Shown: positions 37,006 through 45,049 of the stretch, piece by piece | Layout: the number at the start of each line of letters is the position of its first letter | How positions within the stretch are numbered: the stretch's first letter is position 1 | Assembly: GCA_016194935.1 (NCBI GenBank) | Contig: JACQAO010000048.1 | Coordinates: 1-51,743, forward strand | Reading direction: 5' to 3' | Source: Betaproteobacteria bacterium | GTDB lineage: Bacteria; Pseudomonadota; Gammaproteobacteria; Burkholderiales; Rhodocyclaceae | Length of the DNA: 51,743 nucleotides | Position numbers and translations under genes: made by a program | The notes under the pieces: generated by a model | Databases searched by the model: none | Seen by the model: the letters and a program-made list of their open reading frames with translations, nothing else | What the model was told of the DNA's origin: nothing

Positions 37006-37560
37006 TCACACCAGCCGCCCGCCGCGCACGCGAAAACCGCTGGTCGCCAAAGCGCCCAGACCCTGCCCGCCGTGGGCGTGGCAGATGGCGCAGGCCAGCG
37101 CGTCGGCAGCGTCCGGGCTGGGGTCGCCGGGCAGCGCCAACAAGCGGCGCACCATGTGCTGCACCTGTTGCTTGGCGGCCTTGCCGTGGCCGACCACCGC
37201 CTGCTTGATTTGCAGTGCCGTGTATTCCGCCACCGGCAGCCCGGCCAGCACCAGCGCGCTGATTGCCGCGCCGCGCGCCTGGCCGAGCAGCAGAGTCGAC
37301 TGCGGATTGACGTTGACGAACACTTTTTCGACTGCGGCCTGCTGCGGTTGCTGCGCGGCAATGACTTCTGCGATGCCGTCGAGTAGCGTTTTCAGCCGCT
37401 CCGGGAGCGAATGTTTATCGTTGGTTTTGATACATCCTCCGGTGATATAGGCGAGTTTGCTGCCGCGCTTCTCGATCACACCGAAGCCGGTGATCCGCAA
37501 GCCGGGGTCGATGCCCAGAATACGCAGGGTGAGGGGGCGCTCGGCCTGTGCCTTTAACAC
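37006..37560 (-). CDS. ruvC: Crossover junction endonuclease RuvC
   Basis: RNase H-fold nuclease that cuts Holliday junctions. Catalytic acids seen in [13 protein letters not shown] (Asp), [10 protein letters not shown] (Glu) and [16 protein letters not shown] (two Asp). 184 aa; start GTG at 37560, with no clear Shine-Dalgarno sequence and only 8 bp after the yebC stop, so translational coupling with yebC is likely. The actual start could be a few codons downstream. Confidence 0.95.
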   Translation of the reverse strand: MLKAQAERPLTLRILGIDPGLRITGFGVIEKRGSKLAYITGGCIKTNDKHSLPERLKTLLDGIAEVIAAQQPQQAAVEKVFVNVNPQSTLLLGQARGAAISALVLAGLPVAEYTALQIKQAVVGHGKAAKQQVQHMVRRLLALPGDPSPDAADALACAICHAHGGQGLGALATSGFRVRGGRLV

Positions 37561-37568
37561 GGCGCAGA

Positions 37569-38294
37569 TTATTCTTCGATGACTGCGTTGGAGTACACGT
37601 CCTGCACGTCGTCGAGACTTTCCAGGGCGTCGAGCAGCTTCTGCATTTTGACGGCATCGTCGCCGCCGAATTCCGTCTCGGTGGCCGGCTTCATCGTTAC
37701 CTCAGCGAACTCCGGCTTGAACCCGGCTTTTTCCAGCGCGTCCTTGACGGCCATGAAATCATGCGGGCCACTGAGCACCTCGATGGAACCATCCTCGTTG
37801 TTCTCCACATCTTCCGCGCCGGCTTCCAGCGCGGCTTCCATCAATTTGTCTTCGTCGGTGCCGGGGGCGAACAGGAACTGGCCGCAATGCTTGAACAGGA
37901 AGGCCACCGAGCCGTCGGTGCCGAGGTTGCCGCCGTGCTTGTTGAAGGCGTGGCGCACATCGGCGACGGTGCGCGTCTTGTTGTCGGTGAGGCAATCGAC
38001 GATCACCGCTGCGCCGTTGATGCCGTATCCTTCGTAGCGGATTTCCTCGTAATTCACGCCTTCGAGTTCGCCGGTGCCGCGCTTGACGGCGTTCTTGATA
38101 TTGTCGCCAGGCATGTTCTCGGCCTTGGCCCGTTCAATCGCCAGCCGCAGACGCGGATTGAAATTCAGGTCGCCCCCACCCATCCTGGCGGCCACCGTGA
38201 TTTCCTTGATCAGCTTGGTGAAAGCCTTGCCGCGCTTGGCGTCCTGGCGACCCTTGCGGTGCTGGATGTTGGCCCACTTGGAATGACCTGCCAT
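37569..38294 (-). CDS. yebC: YebC/PmpR-family protein
   Basis: A conserved cytoplasmic protein (241 aa) starting [18 protein letters not shown], the family signature. YebC proteins were first called transcriptional regulators, and recent work ties the family to relief of ribosome stalling at proline-rich stretches. GAGGA precedes the ATG at a good distance. First gene of yebC-ruvC-ruvA-ruvB. Confidence 0.96.
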   Translation of the reverse strand: MAGHSKWANIQHRKGRQDAKRGKAFTKLIKEITVAARMGGGDLNFNPRLRLAIERAKAENMPGDNIKNAVKRGTGELEGVNYEEIRYEGYGINGAAVIVDCLTDNKTRTVADVRHAFNKHGGNLGTDGSVAFLFKHCGQFLFAPGTDEDKLMEAALEAGAEDVENNEDGSIEVLSGPHDFMAVKDALEKAGFKPEFAEVTMKPATETEFGGDDAVKMQKLLDALESLDDVQDVYSNAVIEE

Positions 38295-38344
38295 GAAAAA
38301 TCCTCACTTGCACTGATTTGCCGGCGTCGGAGACAGGCAATAGA

Positions 38345-39271
38345 ATGAGCATTTTAGCAGGTGGCCGATTGAAGTCTCCGTATACCGTCGGCATCTGGCT
38401 GGCCGTGCTCGCCGCCACAGGTTTCTCCTTCAAGGCAATCCTGGTCAAGCTGGCCTACGCCTTGCCTGCCCCCATTCCGCTGGAGGCGGTGACGCTGCTG
38501 GCGCTGCGCATGGTGTTCGCGCTGCCGGCCTTCATCTGGGTGGGTCTGCGTGAATCACGCAACGCCGCGCCGCTGGCTCGCCGCGACTGGTTGTTCATCG
38601 TAGTGCTGGGCCTGCTCGGCTATTATGGCGCGAGCATTTTCGACTTCATCGGCCTGCGCTACATTACCGCCGGCCTGGAACGGCTGATCCTGTTCACCTA
38701 CCCGACGCTGACCGTGCTGATCGGCGTGCTGTTCCTCGGTCATCGCCTGTCGCGGCGCGAACTGGCGGCGTTGGGGCTGTGTTATGCCGGCATTGCCGCC
38801 GCTTTCGCCCACGATCTACAACTGTCCCACGACGACACTGCGGTGTGGATCGGCGCCGCATTTATTTTTGCTTCATCGTTATCCTATGCGCTCTACCTGG
38901 TGGGCGGCGGCCAGATGATCGCGCGTCTCGGCGCGGCACGCTTCACCGCGCTGGCGATGCTGGCATCCACCGCCGCCACGCTGCTGCACTTCCTGCTCAC
39001 CCAGCCGCTCTCGGCGCTGGATCAACCCTGGCAAATCTATGCGCTGGCCCTGGCGATGGCCTTGTTCTCGACGGTGCTGCCGGTATTCGCCCAGTCCGCA
39101 GCCGTGCACCGCATCGGCGCCGGTCGCGCCGCGCTGGTGGGAACGGTCGGCCCGCTGCTGACGATTTTCTTCGCCTGGCGGCTGTTGGGTGAGTCGATTT
39201 CCACCGCCCAGATCGCCGGTGCTGCATTGGTGGTGGCGGGCGTGCTGCTGGTCAGCCGGCGCAGCACATAA
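38345..39271 (+). CDS. EamA/DMT-family exporter
   Basis: A 308-aa integral membrane protein with two EamA repeats and about ten helices; the first helix contains AVLAATGFSFKAILVKLAYA and the second repeat starts near AVWIGAAFIFASSLSYALYLVGG. The C-terminal helices end in AGVLLVSRRST. ATG at 38345 is preferred to the upstream TTG. Substrate unknown. The gene is divergent from yebC with 50 bp between starts, a possible shared promoter region. Confidence 0.88.
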   Translation: MSILAGGRLKSPYTVGIWLAVLAATGFSFKAILVKLAYALPAPIPLEAVTLLALRMVFALPAFIWVGLRESRNAAPLARRDWLFIVVLGLLGYYGASIFDFIGLRYITAGLERLILFTYPTLTVLIGVLFLGHRLSRRELAALGLCYAGIAAAFAHDLQLSHDDTAVWIGAAFIFASSLSYALYLVGGGQMIARLGAARFTALAMLASTAATLLHFLLTQPLSALDQPWQIYALALAMALFSTVLPVFAQSAAVHRIGAGRAALVGTVGPLLTIFFAWRLLGESISTAQIAGAALVVAGVLLVSRRST

Positions 39272-39325
39272 CTTCTAAGTTCAGGAGCGTGTTGTTAGAA
39301 CACACGGCAACTGAGGAAGCTACCA

Positions 39326-39973
39326 TCACAAGAGGCTCTCGATTTCCACAAGCAGTTGGTCGGCTGAATCTACGACTCTATATGCACCCGTAAACGGATG
39401 ATGCCGCGTCATTGCATTACGCAACACGATGCAGTTGATTCCTGCGGCGTTGGCCGCTTGCAAGCCACGAGGGGAATCCTCAATCGCGAGACACTGCCTG
39501 CCAGGAAGACCAAGTTGTTTTAACCCGAGCAAGTATGGCTCCGGTGACGGCTTGCTTCTTATGTAGCTTTCAGCGGTAAGGACGAATTCAAAGTAACGCA
39601 TGAGGCCGAGATTTTGATGAATTGCGTCAAAATGCTCGCGACTGGCGCTGGTCACCACGCCCATAGCGATGCGTGAATCAAGACGTGCAAGAACATTGGC
39701 AACCCCAAGATTCAGCAAGCTCTCTTCGGACATCAAGCGCTTCGTGTAACGATCATTTCGACTTCGACGGCAAGCGTCGATCTCGGCAGGAGTCATGCCT
39801 TGATTCTTAAGCAAGTGCCAAGCGCCACAGTCTGAGGCAAGGAACCAGTCGAAAAAATTCTGTTCGGACAGATCGATCTGATGAAGCCGAAAGTAGTCTC
39901 GATTGACCTCGAAGAATATGCGTTCTGAATCGACTAGAACTCCGTCACTATCCCACAATAGACCACGAAGCAT
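39326..39973 (-). CDS. HAD-superfamily phosphatase/phosphoglucomutase-like
   Basis: A 215-aa haloacid dehalogenase-like hydrolase, subfamily IA. Motif I LLWDSDGVLVDSE (nucleophile Asp), motif II VTSASREHF, motif III Lys in SKPSPEPYLLGL and motif IV IEDSPRG are intact; an alpha-helical cap lies between motifs I and II. The substrate is likely a small phosphorylated metabolite. ATG at 39973 starts the protein directly at motif I. Codon use looks more AT-rich than in the neighbours, suggesting a separate origin. 37 bp after metF on the same strand. Confidence 0.88.
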   Translation of the reverse strand: MLRGLLWDSDGVLVDSERIFFEVNRDYFRLHQIDLSEQNFFDWFLASDCGAWHLLKNQGMTPAEIDACRRSRNDRYTKRLMSEESLLNLGVANVLARLDSRIAMGVVTSASREHFDAIHQNLGLMRYFEFVLTAESYIRSKPSPEPYLLGLKQLGLPGRQCLAIEDSPRGLQAANAAGINCIVLRNAMTRHHPFTGAYRVVDSADQLLVEIESLL

Positions 39974-40010
39974 GATCAGGTAGAAGTAGTGAAGTGCTTC
40001 AACAACATGT

Positions 40011-40844
40011 TCAGGCAAACCCCAGCCGCTGCCAGATCGCGGTCGTTAAACCTGCCTGATTAAGCGCGTAGAAATGCAGGCCCGGCGCGCCGCCCTCGAT
40101 CAGCCGCGCGCACAACTCGGTAACGGCGTCGAGGCCGAAGGCGCGGATCGCGGCGCTGTCGTCGCCGTAGCCTTCCAGTCGCTTGCGCATCCAGCGCGGA
40201 ATCTCTGCGCCGCAGGCATCCGAGAAGCGCGCCAGCTTGGAGAAGCTGGCGATCGGCATGATTCCAGGCACTATCGGAACGCTTATTCCCGCAGCGCGTG
40301 CCGCGTCGACAAAATGGAAATAGGCGTCGGCATTGAAAAAATACTGGGTGATCGCCGAATTTGCGCCGGCATCGGCTTTGCGCTTGAAGTTGAGCAGATC
40401 GTCCCTGGCCGATTTCGCCTGCGGGTGCACTTCGGGATAAACGGCCACCTCGATGTGAAACCAGTCGCCGGTCTCGACGCGGATGAACTCGACCAACTCG
40501 TTGGCATAGTGAAGCTCACCCGCCTGCGCCATGCCCGATGGCAGGTCGCCGCGCAAGGCGACGATCCGGCGGATCCCGGCGGCGCGGTACTGGGCCAGCA
40601 TGGCGCGGACGTTCTCGCGGGTCGAGCCGATGCAGGACAGATGCGGCGCGGCGACGTGGCCTTCGGCCTGCATCTCCAGCACGGTTTCCAGGGTGCGGTC
40701 GCGCGTCGAGCCGCCCGCGCCGAACGTGCAGGAGAAGAAGGCGGGCTTGAGCTGCGCCAACTGGCTGCGCGCCGCACGCAGCTTCTCCATGCCTTCCAAG
40801 GTCTGCGGCGGAAAAAACTCGATGGAAAGTTCGGGTACGTTCAA
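40011..40844 (-). CDS. metF: Methylenetetrahydrofolate reductase
   Basis: FAD-dependent enzyme that reduces 5,10-methylene-THF to 5-methyl-THF for methionine synthesis. N-terminal LSIEFFPPQT with the catalytic Glu, TFGAGGSTRDRTLE (about residues 45-58) and ALRGDLP are characteristic. 277 aa. Start is TTG at 40844, overlapping the yvlD-like stop (TTGA). It belongs with ahcY upstream in the methyl cycle. Confidence 0.95.
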   Translation of the reverse strand: MNVPELSIEFFPPQTLEGMEKLRAARSQLAQLKPAFFSCTFGAGGSTRDRTLETVLEMQAEGHVAAPHLSCIGSTRENVRAMLAQYRAAGIRRIVALRGDLPSGMAQAGELHYANELVEFIRVETGDWFHIEVAVYPEVHPQAKSARDDLLNFKRKADAGANSAITQYFFNADAYFHFVDAARAAGISVPIVPGIMPIASFSKLARFSDACGAEIPRWMRKRLEGYGDDSAAIRAFGLDAVTELCARLIEGGAPGLHFYALNQAGLTTAIWQRLGFA

Positions 40845-41197
40845 GTGCGTTCTTTCTTGCCCAGGATCAGGGCCGAGAGCAGCCAGGAGACGATGCTGTA
40901 GAGCAGCGATCCGAACAGCGCCGACCAGAAGCCGCCGACGTAGAAACCGTCGACCCAGTGCGCCACCATCAGGAACAGCAGCGCATTGATGACGAAGATG
41001 AACAGCCCCAGCGTCAGCAGCGTCACCGGCAGCGTCAGCAGGATCAACAGCGGGCGCAGCAAGGTATTCACCACACCCAGCACCAGCACCACGATCAGCG
41101 CGGTGACGATGCCCTCGATGCGGATCGAGGGTACCAGGTAGGGCAGCAGCAGCAAGGCCACTGCGTTGATCAGCCAGACGATAAATAAATTCAGCAT
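40841..41197 (-). CDS. YvlD-type phage-holin-family membrane protein
   Basis: A 118-aa protein with four hydrophobic helices (LLPYLVPSIRIEGIVTALIVVLVLG and VNTLLRPLLILLTLPVTLLTLGLF region, quoted short here). The NTLLRPLL(I)LLTLPVTLLTLG pattern is that of the COG1950/YvlD family. Function unknown; often found between ahcY and metF in betaproteobacteria, as I recall, which would make the toxin-antitoxin pair upstream an insertion. Overlaps metF by 4 bp. Confidence 0.88.
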   Translation of the reverse strand: MLNLFIVWLINAVALLLLPYLVPSIRIEGIVTALIVVLVLGVVNTLLRPLLILLTLPVTLLTLGLFIFVINALLFLMVAHWVDGFYVGGFWSALFGSLLYSIVSWLLSALILGKKERT

Positions 41198-41223
41198 CGC
41201 TGATTTCGCACAAGCGTTTCCAT

Positions 41224-41655
41224 CTATTGGCCTGTCCTTACTTCGAGGAAAGGATTGACGACCGTCACGCCGCCGTAGTCCCGGTTGTGTTCCATATCCT
41301 CGCTAATTACGGTATGGGCGCCGAGGCGACGAGCAGCGCAAAGGATGGCAGCATCCCAGTGAGAAAGATAGTGGCGGTTTCTGAGCTTGAGGGCTTCGAT
41401 CACGAGTTCCTTGTCTATCGGCTGCACCGGTCGGTGACGGGCAAGCGCGACGACAAAATCCTCCGCCGCTGTGGGTAGCAGATGGTGTTGGGGCTGGCGG
41501 GCATTGGCGAAAAATTCCATCAGTACCTGGGTGGAAATGCCCCAGTTCCGGCGTTGCACCCAAGCCCGCGCGGTCGGCGCTTTTTGAGCATGATCGGGGG
41601 CGAGCGAGGTGGCGTAGATCAGGATATTGGTATCGAGAAAATAGTCAGGCTTCAC
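41224..41655 (-). CDS. PIN-domain toxin (VapC-type)
   Basis: A 143-aa probable ribonuclease toxin. The four acidic residues of the PIN active site are visible: Asp in YFLDTNILIYA, Glu in QVLMEFFANA, Asp in HYLSHWDAAIL and Asp in ISEDMEHN. It overlaps the antitoxin gene by 11 bp, the usual order with antitoxin first. Activity would be RNA cleavage, checked by the antitoxin. It ends 27 bp before yvlD, with no terminator visible. Confidence 0.9.
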   Translation of the reverse strand: MKPDYFLDTNILIYATSLAPDHAQKAPTARAWVQRRNWGISTQVLMEFFANARQPQHHLLPTAAEDFVVALARHRPVQPIDKELVIEALKLRNRHYLSHWDAAILCAARRLGAHTVISEDMEHNRDYGGVTVVNPFLEVRTGQ

Positions 41656-42016
41656 GCGTGCTCGCCTCGTCTTTACGCAGGTATTCGAGCTCCCGTATCA
41701 GGCGGCGATCATGAATTTGTTCCCGCGTCAGGAGAGGCGCATTGCCCCAATGGCTGCCGGCTACGATGGCGTCCAGCTCGACCAGCAGCTCATCCTGATC
41801 CGCTGTGGCAGGCGTATCCGTGGTCACAAGATAAGTTGGCAGGGGTGCGGATTCGACCGTTGAGCGGGGCGGAGTCACCATTACCATGGACTCATTCGCC
41901 GCCGCATCAAGCAAGGCCATCAATTCCCCCTGAAGGCTGCGATGGTTGCGCGCAGCGCGCTGACGGAGCTTCTCCGCCAGCGTCTCGGGGACATCCTTGA
42001 TTGAGAGGTTGGGCAT
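41645..42016 (-). CDS. Ribbon-helix-helix antitoxin (FitA/VapB-type)
   Basis: A 123-aa antitoxin: the N-terminal ribbon-helix-helix (MPNLSIKDVPETLAEKL, then RSLQGELMALLDAA) binds DNA, and the long C-terminal part wraps the toxin. The N-terminus matches the FitA-like antitoxin family. It is longer than many VapB proteins (about 80 aa); the extra length is in a Thr/Pro-rich middle region. A 16-bp inverted repeat ends 7 bp before the start and is the likely autoregulatory operator. Confidence 0.88.
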   Translation of the reverse strand: MPNLSIKDVPETLAEKLRQRAARNHRSLQGELMALLDAAANESMVMVTPPRSTVESAPLPTYLVTTDTPATADQDELLVELDAIVAGSHWGNAPLLTREQIHDRRLIRELEYLRKDEASTREA

Positions 42017-42022
42017 TATTTC

Positions 42023-42059
42023 AATCCATTATGGAGCCATATTGGCGCCATAATGGATT
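42023..42059. promoter_or_regulatory. Operator-like inverted repeat of the toxin-antitoxin genes
   Basis: The arms 42023-42038 and 42044-42059 match in 15 of 16 positions around a 5-nt spacer (ATATT); the outer 12 bp (AATCCATTATGG) are perfect. It lies between ahcY and the antitoxin start, as expected for an RHH autoregulatory site. In the ahcY transcript it would also form a strong hairpin. Confidence 0.75.
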
Positions 42060-42074
42060 CCATGGGTTGGTTTG

Positions 42075-43496
42075 TCAATACCGGTAGCTGTCCGGCTTGT
42101 ACGGGCCTTGCTTAGGCACGCCGATATAGGCGGCCTGCTGGTCGGTCAGCGTTGACAGCATGGCGTTGAGTTTCCTCAGTTGCAAGCGCGCCACCTTCTC
42201 GTCGAGGTGCTTGGGCAAGGTGTAGACGCCCACCGGGTAATCGGCGTTGCGGGTGAATAACTCGATCTGCGCAATGGTCTGGTTGGCGAAGGACGAGGAC
42301 ATGACATAGCTCGGGTGTCCGGTGCCGCAGCCCAGATTCACCAGGCGGCCCTTGGCCAGCAGGATGATCCTCTTGCCGTCGGGGAAAATGATGTGGTCGA
42401 CCTGCGGCTTGATCTCCTCCCACTGGTATTTCTCGACGGAAGCCACGTCGATCTCGCTGTCGAAGTGGCCGATGTTGCAGACGATGGCCTGATCCTTCAT
42501 CTTCGCCATGTGGTCGTGGGTAATCACATGGTAATTGCCGGTGCAGGTGACGAAAATGTCGGCCTTGTCGGCGGCGTAGTCCATGGTCACCACGCGGTAG
42601 CCTTCCATCGCCGCCTGCAACGCGCAGATCGGGTCGACTTCAGTGACCCACACCTGCGCCGAAAGGGCGCGCATGGCCTGGGCCGAGCCTTTGCCGACAT
42701 CGCCGTAACCGGCGATCAGCGCCACCTTGCCGGCGATCATCACATCGGTGGCGCGCTTGATGCCGTCGACCAGCGACTCACGGCAGCCATAGAGATTGTC
42801 GAATTTCGACTTGGTCACCGAGTCGTTGACGTTGATGGCAGGTATCTTCAATTCGCCGCGCTCGTGCATCTGGTAGAGGCGATGCACGCCGGTGGTGGTC
42901 TCCTCGGTGACGCCTTTGACTTGTGCCAGGCGCGTCGAGTACCAGGTTTTGTCCTGGGCCAGCTTGGCCTTGATACTGGCGAACAGCACGCGCGCTTCCT
43001 CGCTGTCCGGCTTGTCGAGCACCGCGATGTCCTTTTCGGCGCGACTGCCCAGGTGCAGCAGCAGCGTGGCGTCGCCGCCGTCGTCGAGGATCATGTTGGA
43101 ATAATTCGCTTTTCCGTCTATCGCGGGCCACTCGAAAATGCGGTGAGTGTAGTCCCAGTAGTCTTCCAGGCTCTCGCCTTTGACGGCGAACACCGGCGTG
43201 CCGCCAGCAGCGATGGCGGCGGCGGCGTGATCCTGGGTCGAGAAAATATTGCACGAGGCCCAACGTACCTGCGCGCCGAGCGCGGTGAGCGTCTCGATCA
43301 GCACGGCGGTCTGGATGGTCATGTGCAGCGAGCCGGTGATGCGCGCGCCTTTGAGCGGCTGCGCCTTGGCAAACTCCTCGCGGATCGCCATCAAGCCCGG
43401 CATCTCGGTCTCGGCAATGCGAATTTCCTTGCGACCCCAATCGGCCAGGGCAAGGTCGGCGACGTGAAAATCGGTAAACTTTTTGTGATCAGCCAC
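42075..43496 (-). CDS. ahcY: S-adenosylhomocysteine hydrolase
   Basis: Hydrolyses S-adenosylhomocysteine to homocysteine and adenosine, removing the product inhibitor of methyltransferases. 473 aa, as in bacterial AhcY with the mid-domain insert. NAD-binding [11 protein letters not shown], substrate-site [13 protein letters not shown] and C-terminal KPDSYRY are intact. Start GTG at 43496, with AAGGAG seven bases upstream. The leader holds an SAH riboswitch. Co-transcription through the toxin-antitoxin pair to yvlD and metF is possible. Confidence 0.97.
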   Translation of the reverse strand: MADHKKFTDFHVADLALADWGRKEIRIAETEMPGLMAIREEFAKAQPLKGARITGSLHMTIQTAVLIETLTALGAQVRWASCNIFSTQDHAAAAIAAGGTPVFAVKGESLEDYWDYTHRIFEWPAIDGKANYSNMILDDGGDATLLLHLGSRAEKDIAVLDKPDSEEARVLFASIKAKLAQDKTWYSTRLAQVKGVTEETTTGVHRLYQMHERGELKIPAINVNDSVTKSKFDNLYGCRESLVDGIKRATDVMIAGKVALIAGYGDVGKGSAQAMRALSAQVWVTEVDPICALQAAMEGYRVVTMDYAADKADIFVTCTGNYHVITHDHMAKMKDQAIVCNIGHFDSEIDVASVEKYQWEEIKPQVDHIIFPDGKRIILLAKGRLVNLGCGTGHPSYVMSSSFANQTIAQIELFTRNADYPVGVYTLPKHLDEKVARLQLRKLNAMLSTLTDQQAAYIGVPKQGPYKPDSYRY

Positions 43497-43562
43497 AGCG
43501 ATCTCCTTAGTGTGTGGCCGGACAGCATGCCCACCTGCGCATTCCGTGCCGGCACGGGTTCA

Positions 43563-43628
43563 GGTGAGCGCCGTTCGAAAACGGTACCGAGCCTAGGGCA
43601 GAATGCCTCGCAGCGCTCCTCGGAGTCA
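43563..43628 (-). ncRNA. SAH riboswitch in the ahcY leader
   Basis: On the minus strand the element reads CCGAGGAGCGCTGC, then a variable arm, then GGCTCGG, an AACGG segment and GGCGCTCACC. CCGAG pairs with CTCGG (P1), and GAGCGC pairs with GCGCTC as the pseudoknot: the conserved SAH riboswitch core. It lies about 67 bp upstream of the ahcY start, and SAH binding is known in this class to turn expression on. A short palindrome CCGTGCCGGCACGG (43544-43557) follows and may belong to the expression platform. Confidence 0.9.
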
Positions 43629-43632
43629 AAAC

Positions 43633-43638
43633 ATTATA
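43633..43638 (-). promoter_or_regulatory. -10 box of the ahcY/SAH riboswitch promoter
   Basis: A perfect TATAAT on the minus strand ends seven bases before the first base of the riboswitch core (start expected near 43626). No good -35 box is found at 16-18 bp, so this may be a weak or activated promoter. Confidence 0.6.
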
Positions 43639-43727
43639 ACCAATTTGCGCCTGCCGTTGCATGAGTGGTTGGCGTCGGTTAGCATCGCATCGTTAAGAAT
43701 CAGGCCCTCATATTCCAGGAAGTATCC

Positions 43728-43748
43728 ATGATTTCGTTGATCCCGTGA
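43728..43748 (+). CDS. Six-codon upstream reading frame before the GT2 gene
   Basis: AGGAAG lies seven bases before an ATG that encodes only MISLIP followed by TGA. The TGA overlaps the GTG start of the next gene (GTGA), so this mini-ORF carries the only good ribosome site in the area and may be a translational-coupling leader. It is too short to be a protein of its own. Confidence 0.4.
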   Translation: MISLIP

Positions 43749-44680
43749 GCGACAGCCGCGCCCCATACGCACATGTAGGCGTCTCCATCGTTGCCTATCA
43801 GCCGCAAGCGGAAACCCTGGTCAAGCTGCTTGAGGCAATCTCATCCCAGGTTCGCACAGTCGTCCTGGTCGACAACGGAGGGGCGGCGGAGGCTGTCGGA
43901 GCAAGCCGGTGCGGTCATATCGTCATTCTCGATCCCGGCTGCAATGTCGGCCTGGCTGCTGGTCATAATCTCGCGTTGGCCCGAATTTTCGCTGCCGGCT
44001 GCAGCCACGCGCTGCTGTTTGACCAGGACAGCGTACCGCAAGGCGACATGCTCGGTGAGCTGCTGCGCATTGAACAGAGGCTGACAGCGAACAGCCACAG
44101 CGTGGGCGCCGTCGGCCCGCTGCCGATCTCTGAAGGCGATAGCCGCACGACGGGCTTCGTCAGGTTCTCCGGATTGTGGCGAGATATCCTCTCCCACGCC
44201 GATGCCGACCTCCCGGCGCCGGCCTGCCGTTGCGATTTTCTGATCACCTCGGGAACGCTGCTGCGCCGTGAGGTTTTTGATCGCGTCGGGCCGTTCGCCG
44301 AAAGCTTGTTCATCGACAACGTGGACCTCGAATGGTGTTGCCGTGCCGGCAGTCTTGGCTATGAAATTTACGGGGCTGCCGAAGCCCGCATGCAACACGC
44401 CTTGGGGGACCGCTTGATGTTGCTGCCGGTTGCCGGGAAACGCGCCCTCGTTATCCACAATCCGCTGCGTATTTATTACATGACACGCAACCGCCTGTTG
44501 CTGTATCGCATGCCGCATATTCCGCTGGGCTGGAAGCTGGCAGATTTTCCGCGCCTGGTAATCAAGACCCTGTTGTTCGGCCTGCTGGCGCCGCCGCGTC
44601 TGCGCTACCTGCGCGCCACCCTGGCCGGCATGCTGGACGGCCTGTGGGGGCGGGACGGGCCGGCTCGCAGGCCGTTTTAG
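43745..44680 (+). CDS. Rhamnosyltransferase-like glycosyltransferase family 2
   Basis: A 311-aa cytoplasmic GT-A glycosyltransferase. N-terminal VSIVAYQPQAETLVKLL, the nucleotide-sugar-binding DNGG and NVGLAAGHN, the DxD-like LLFDQDS and the later NVDLEWCCRAGSLGY are those of the rhamnosyltransferase branch of GT2. It may build O-antigen or exopolysaccharide; donor and acceptor are unknown. GTG start at 43745. Convergent with the Gtr-like operon 25 bp downstream. Confidence 0.85.
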   Translation: MSDSRAPYAHVGVSIVAYQPQAETLVKLLEAISSQVRTVVLVDNGGAAEAVGASRCGHIVILDPGCNVGLAAGHNLALARIFAAGCSHALLFDQDSVPQGDMLGELLRIEQRLTANSHSVGAVGPLPISEGDSRTTGFVRFSGLWRDILSHADADLPAPACRCDFLITSGTLLRREVFDRVGPFAESLFIDNVDLEWCCRAGSLGYEIYGAAEARMQHALGDRLMLLPVAGKRALVIHNPLRIYYMTRNRLLLYRMPHIPLGWKLADFPRLVIKTLLFGLLAPPRLRYLRATLAGMLDGLWGRDGPARRPF

Positions 44681-44704
44681 CTGCCCCTTGCCAAGAGACT
44701 TGTT

Positions 44705-45049
44705 TTACCAGGTCCTTACGGCCACTACGATTCCGACAACTATTAGCCCCACACCAACAAAATATTGCGGCTGAAAACGTTCCCCAAAAAAGATATGGCT
44801 ACCAAGTGGGACGAGAACGAATGCCAGGGCCATCAACGGATATACCCGCCCAAGCTCGGTTTTTTGCAGCACCCAAACCCAGGCTATCGAGGTAACCGCA
44901 TACAGACTCATTGCCGCAAGCAGTGTCACAGCTGTTTTAGGCGAGAAAAAACTGCCGGTCAGCGCCAGCGAGGCGGCACTGGCTTTGAACAAAATCTGTC
45001 CTATGGCCAAGCCGAGCACACACAACACCGCGACAATGTTAACCAGCAT
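44705..45049 (-). CDS. Small 4-TM EamA/EmrE-like membrane protein
   Basis: 114 aa with four hydrophobic helices. The pattern LGLAIGQILFKASAASL, VTSIAWVWVLQKTELGRVYPLMALAFVLVP resembles half-size EamA/SMR proteins such as ArnE/ArnF, flippase subunits for lipid-linked aminoarabinose. Given that the operon also encodes a polyprenyl-phosphate glycosyltransferase, a flippase for that lipid-linked sugar is the best guess. It abuts the methyltransferase stop. Confidence 0.75.
   Translation of the reverse strand: MLVNIVAVLCVLGLAIGQILFKASAASLALTGSFFSPKTAVTLLAAMSLYAVTSIAWVWVLQKTELGRVYPLMALAFVLVPLGSHIFFGERFQPQYFVGVGLIVVGIVVAVRTW

Noticed and set aside
39289-39310. GTGTT/AACAC hairpin after the EamA gene
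   Set aside because: Five-bp stem and no T-run; too weak to call a terminator.
42315-43664. 449-codon open frame on the + strand
   Set aside because: Antisense to ahcY and its riboswitch; no recognisable domain.
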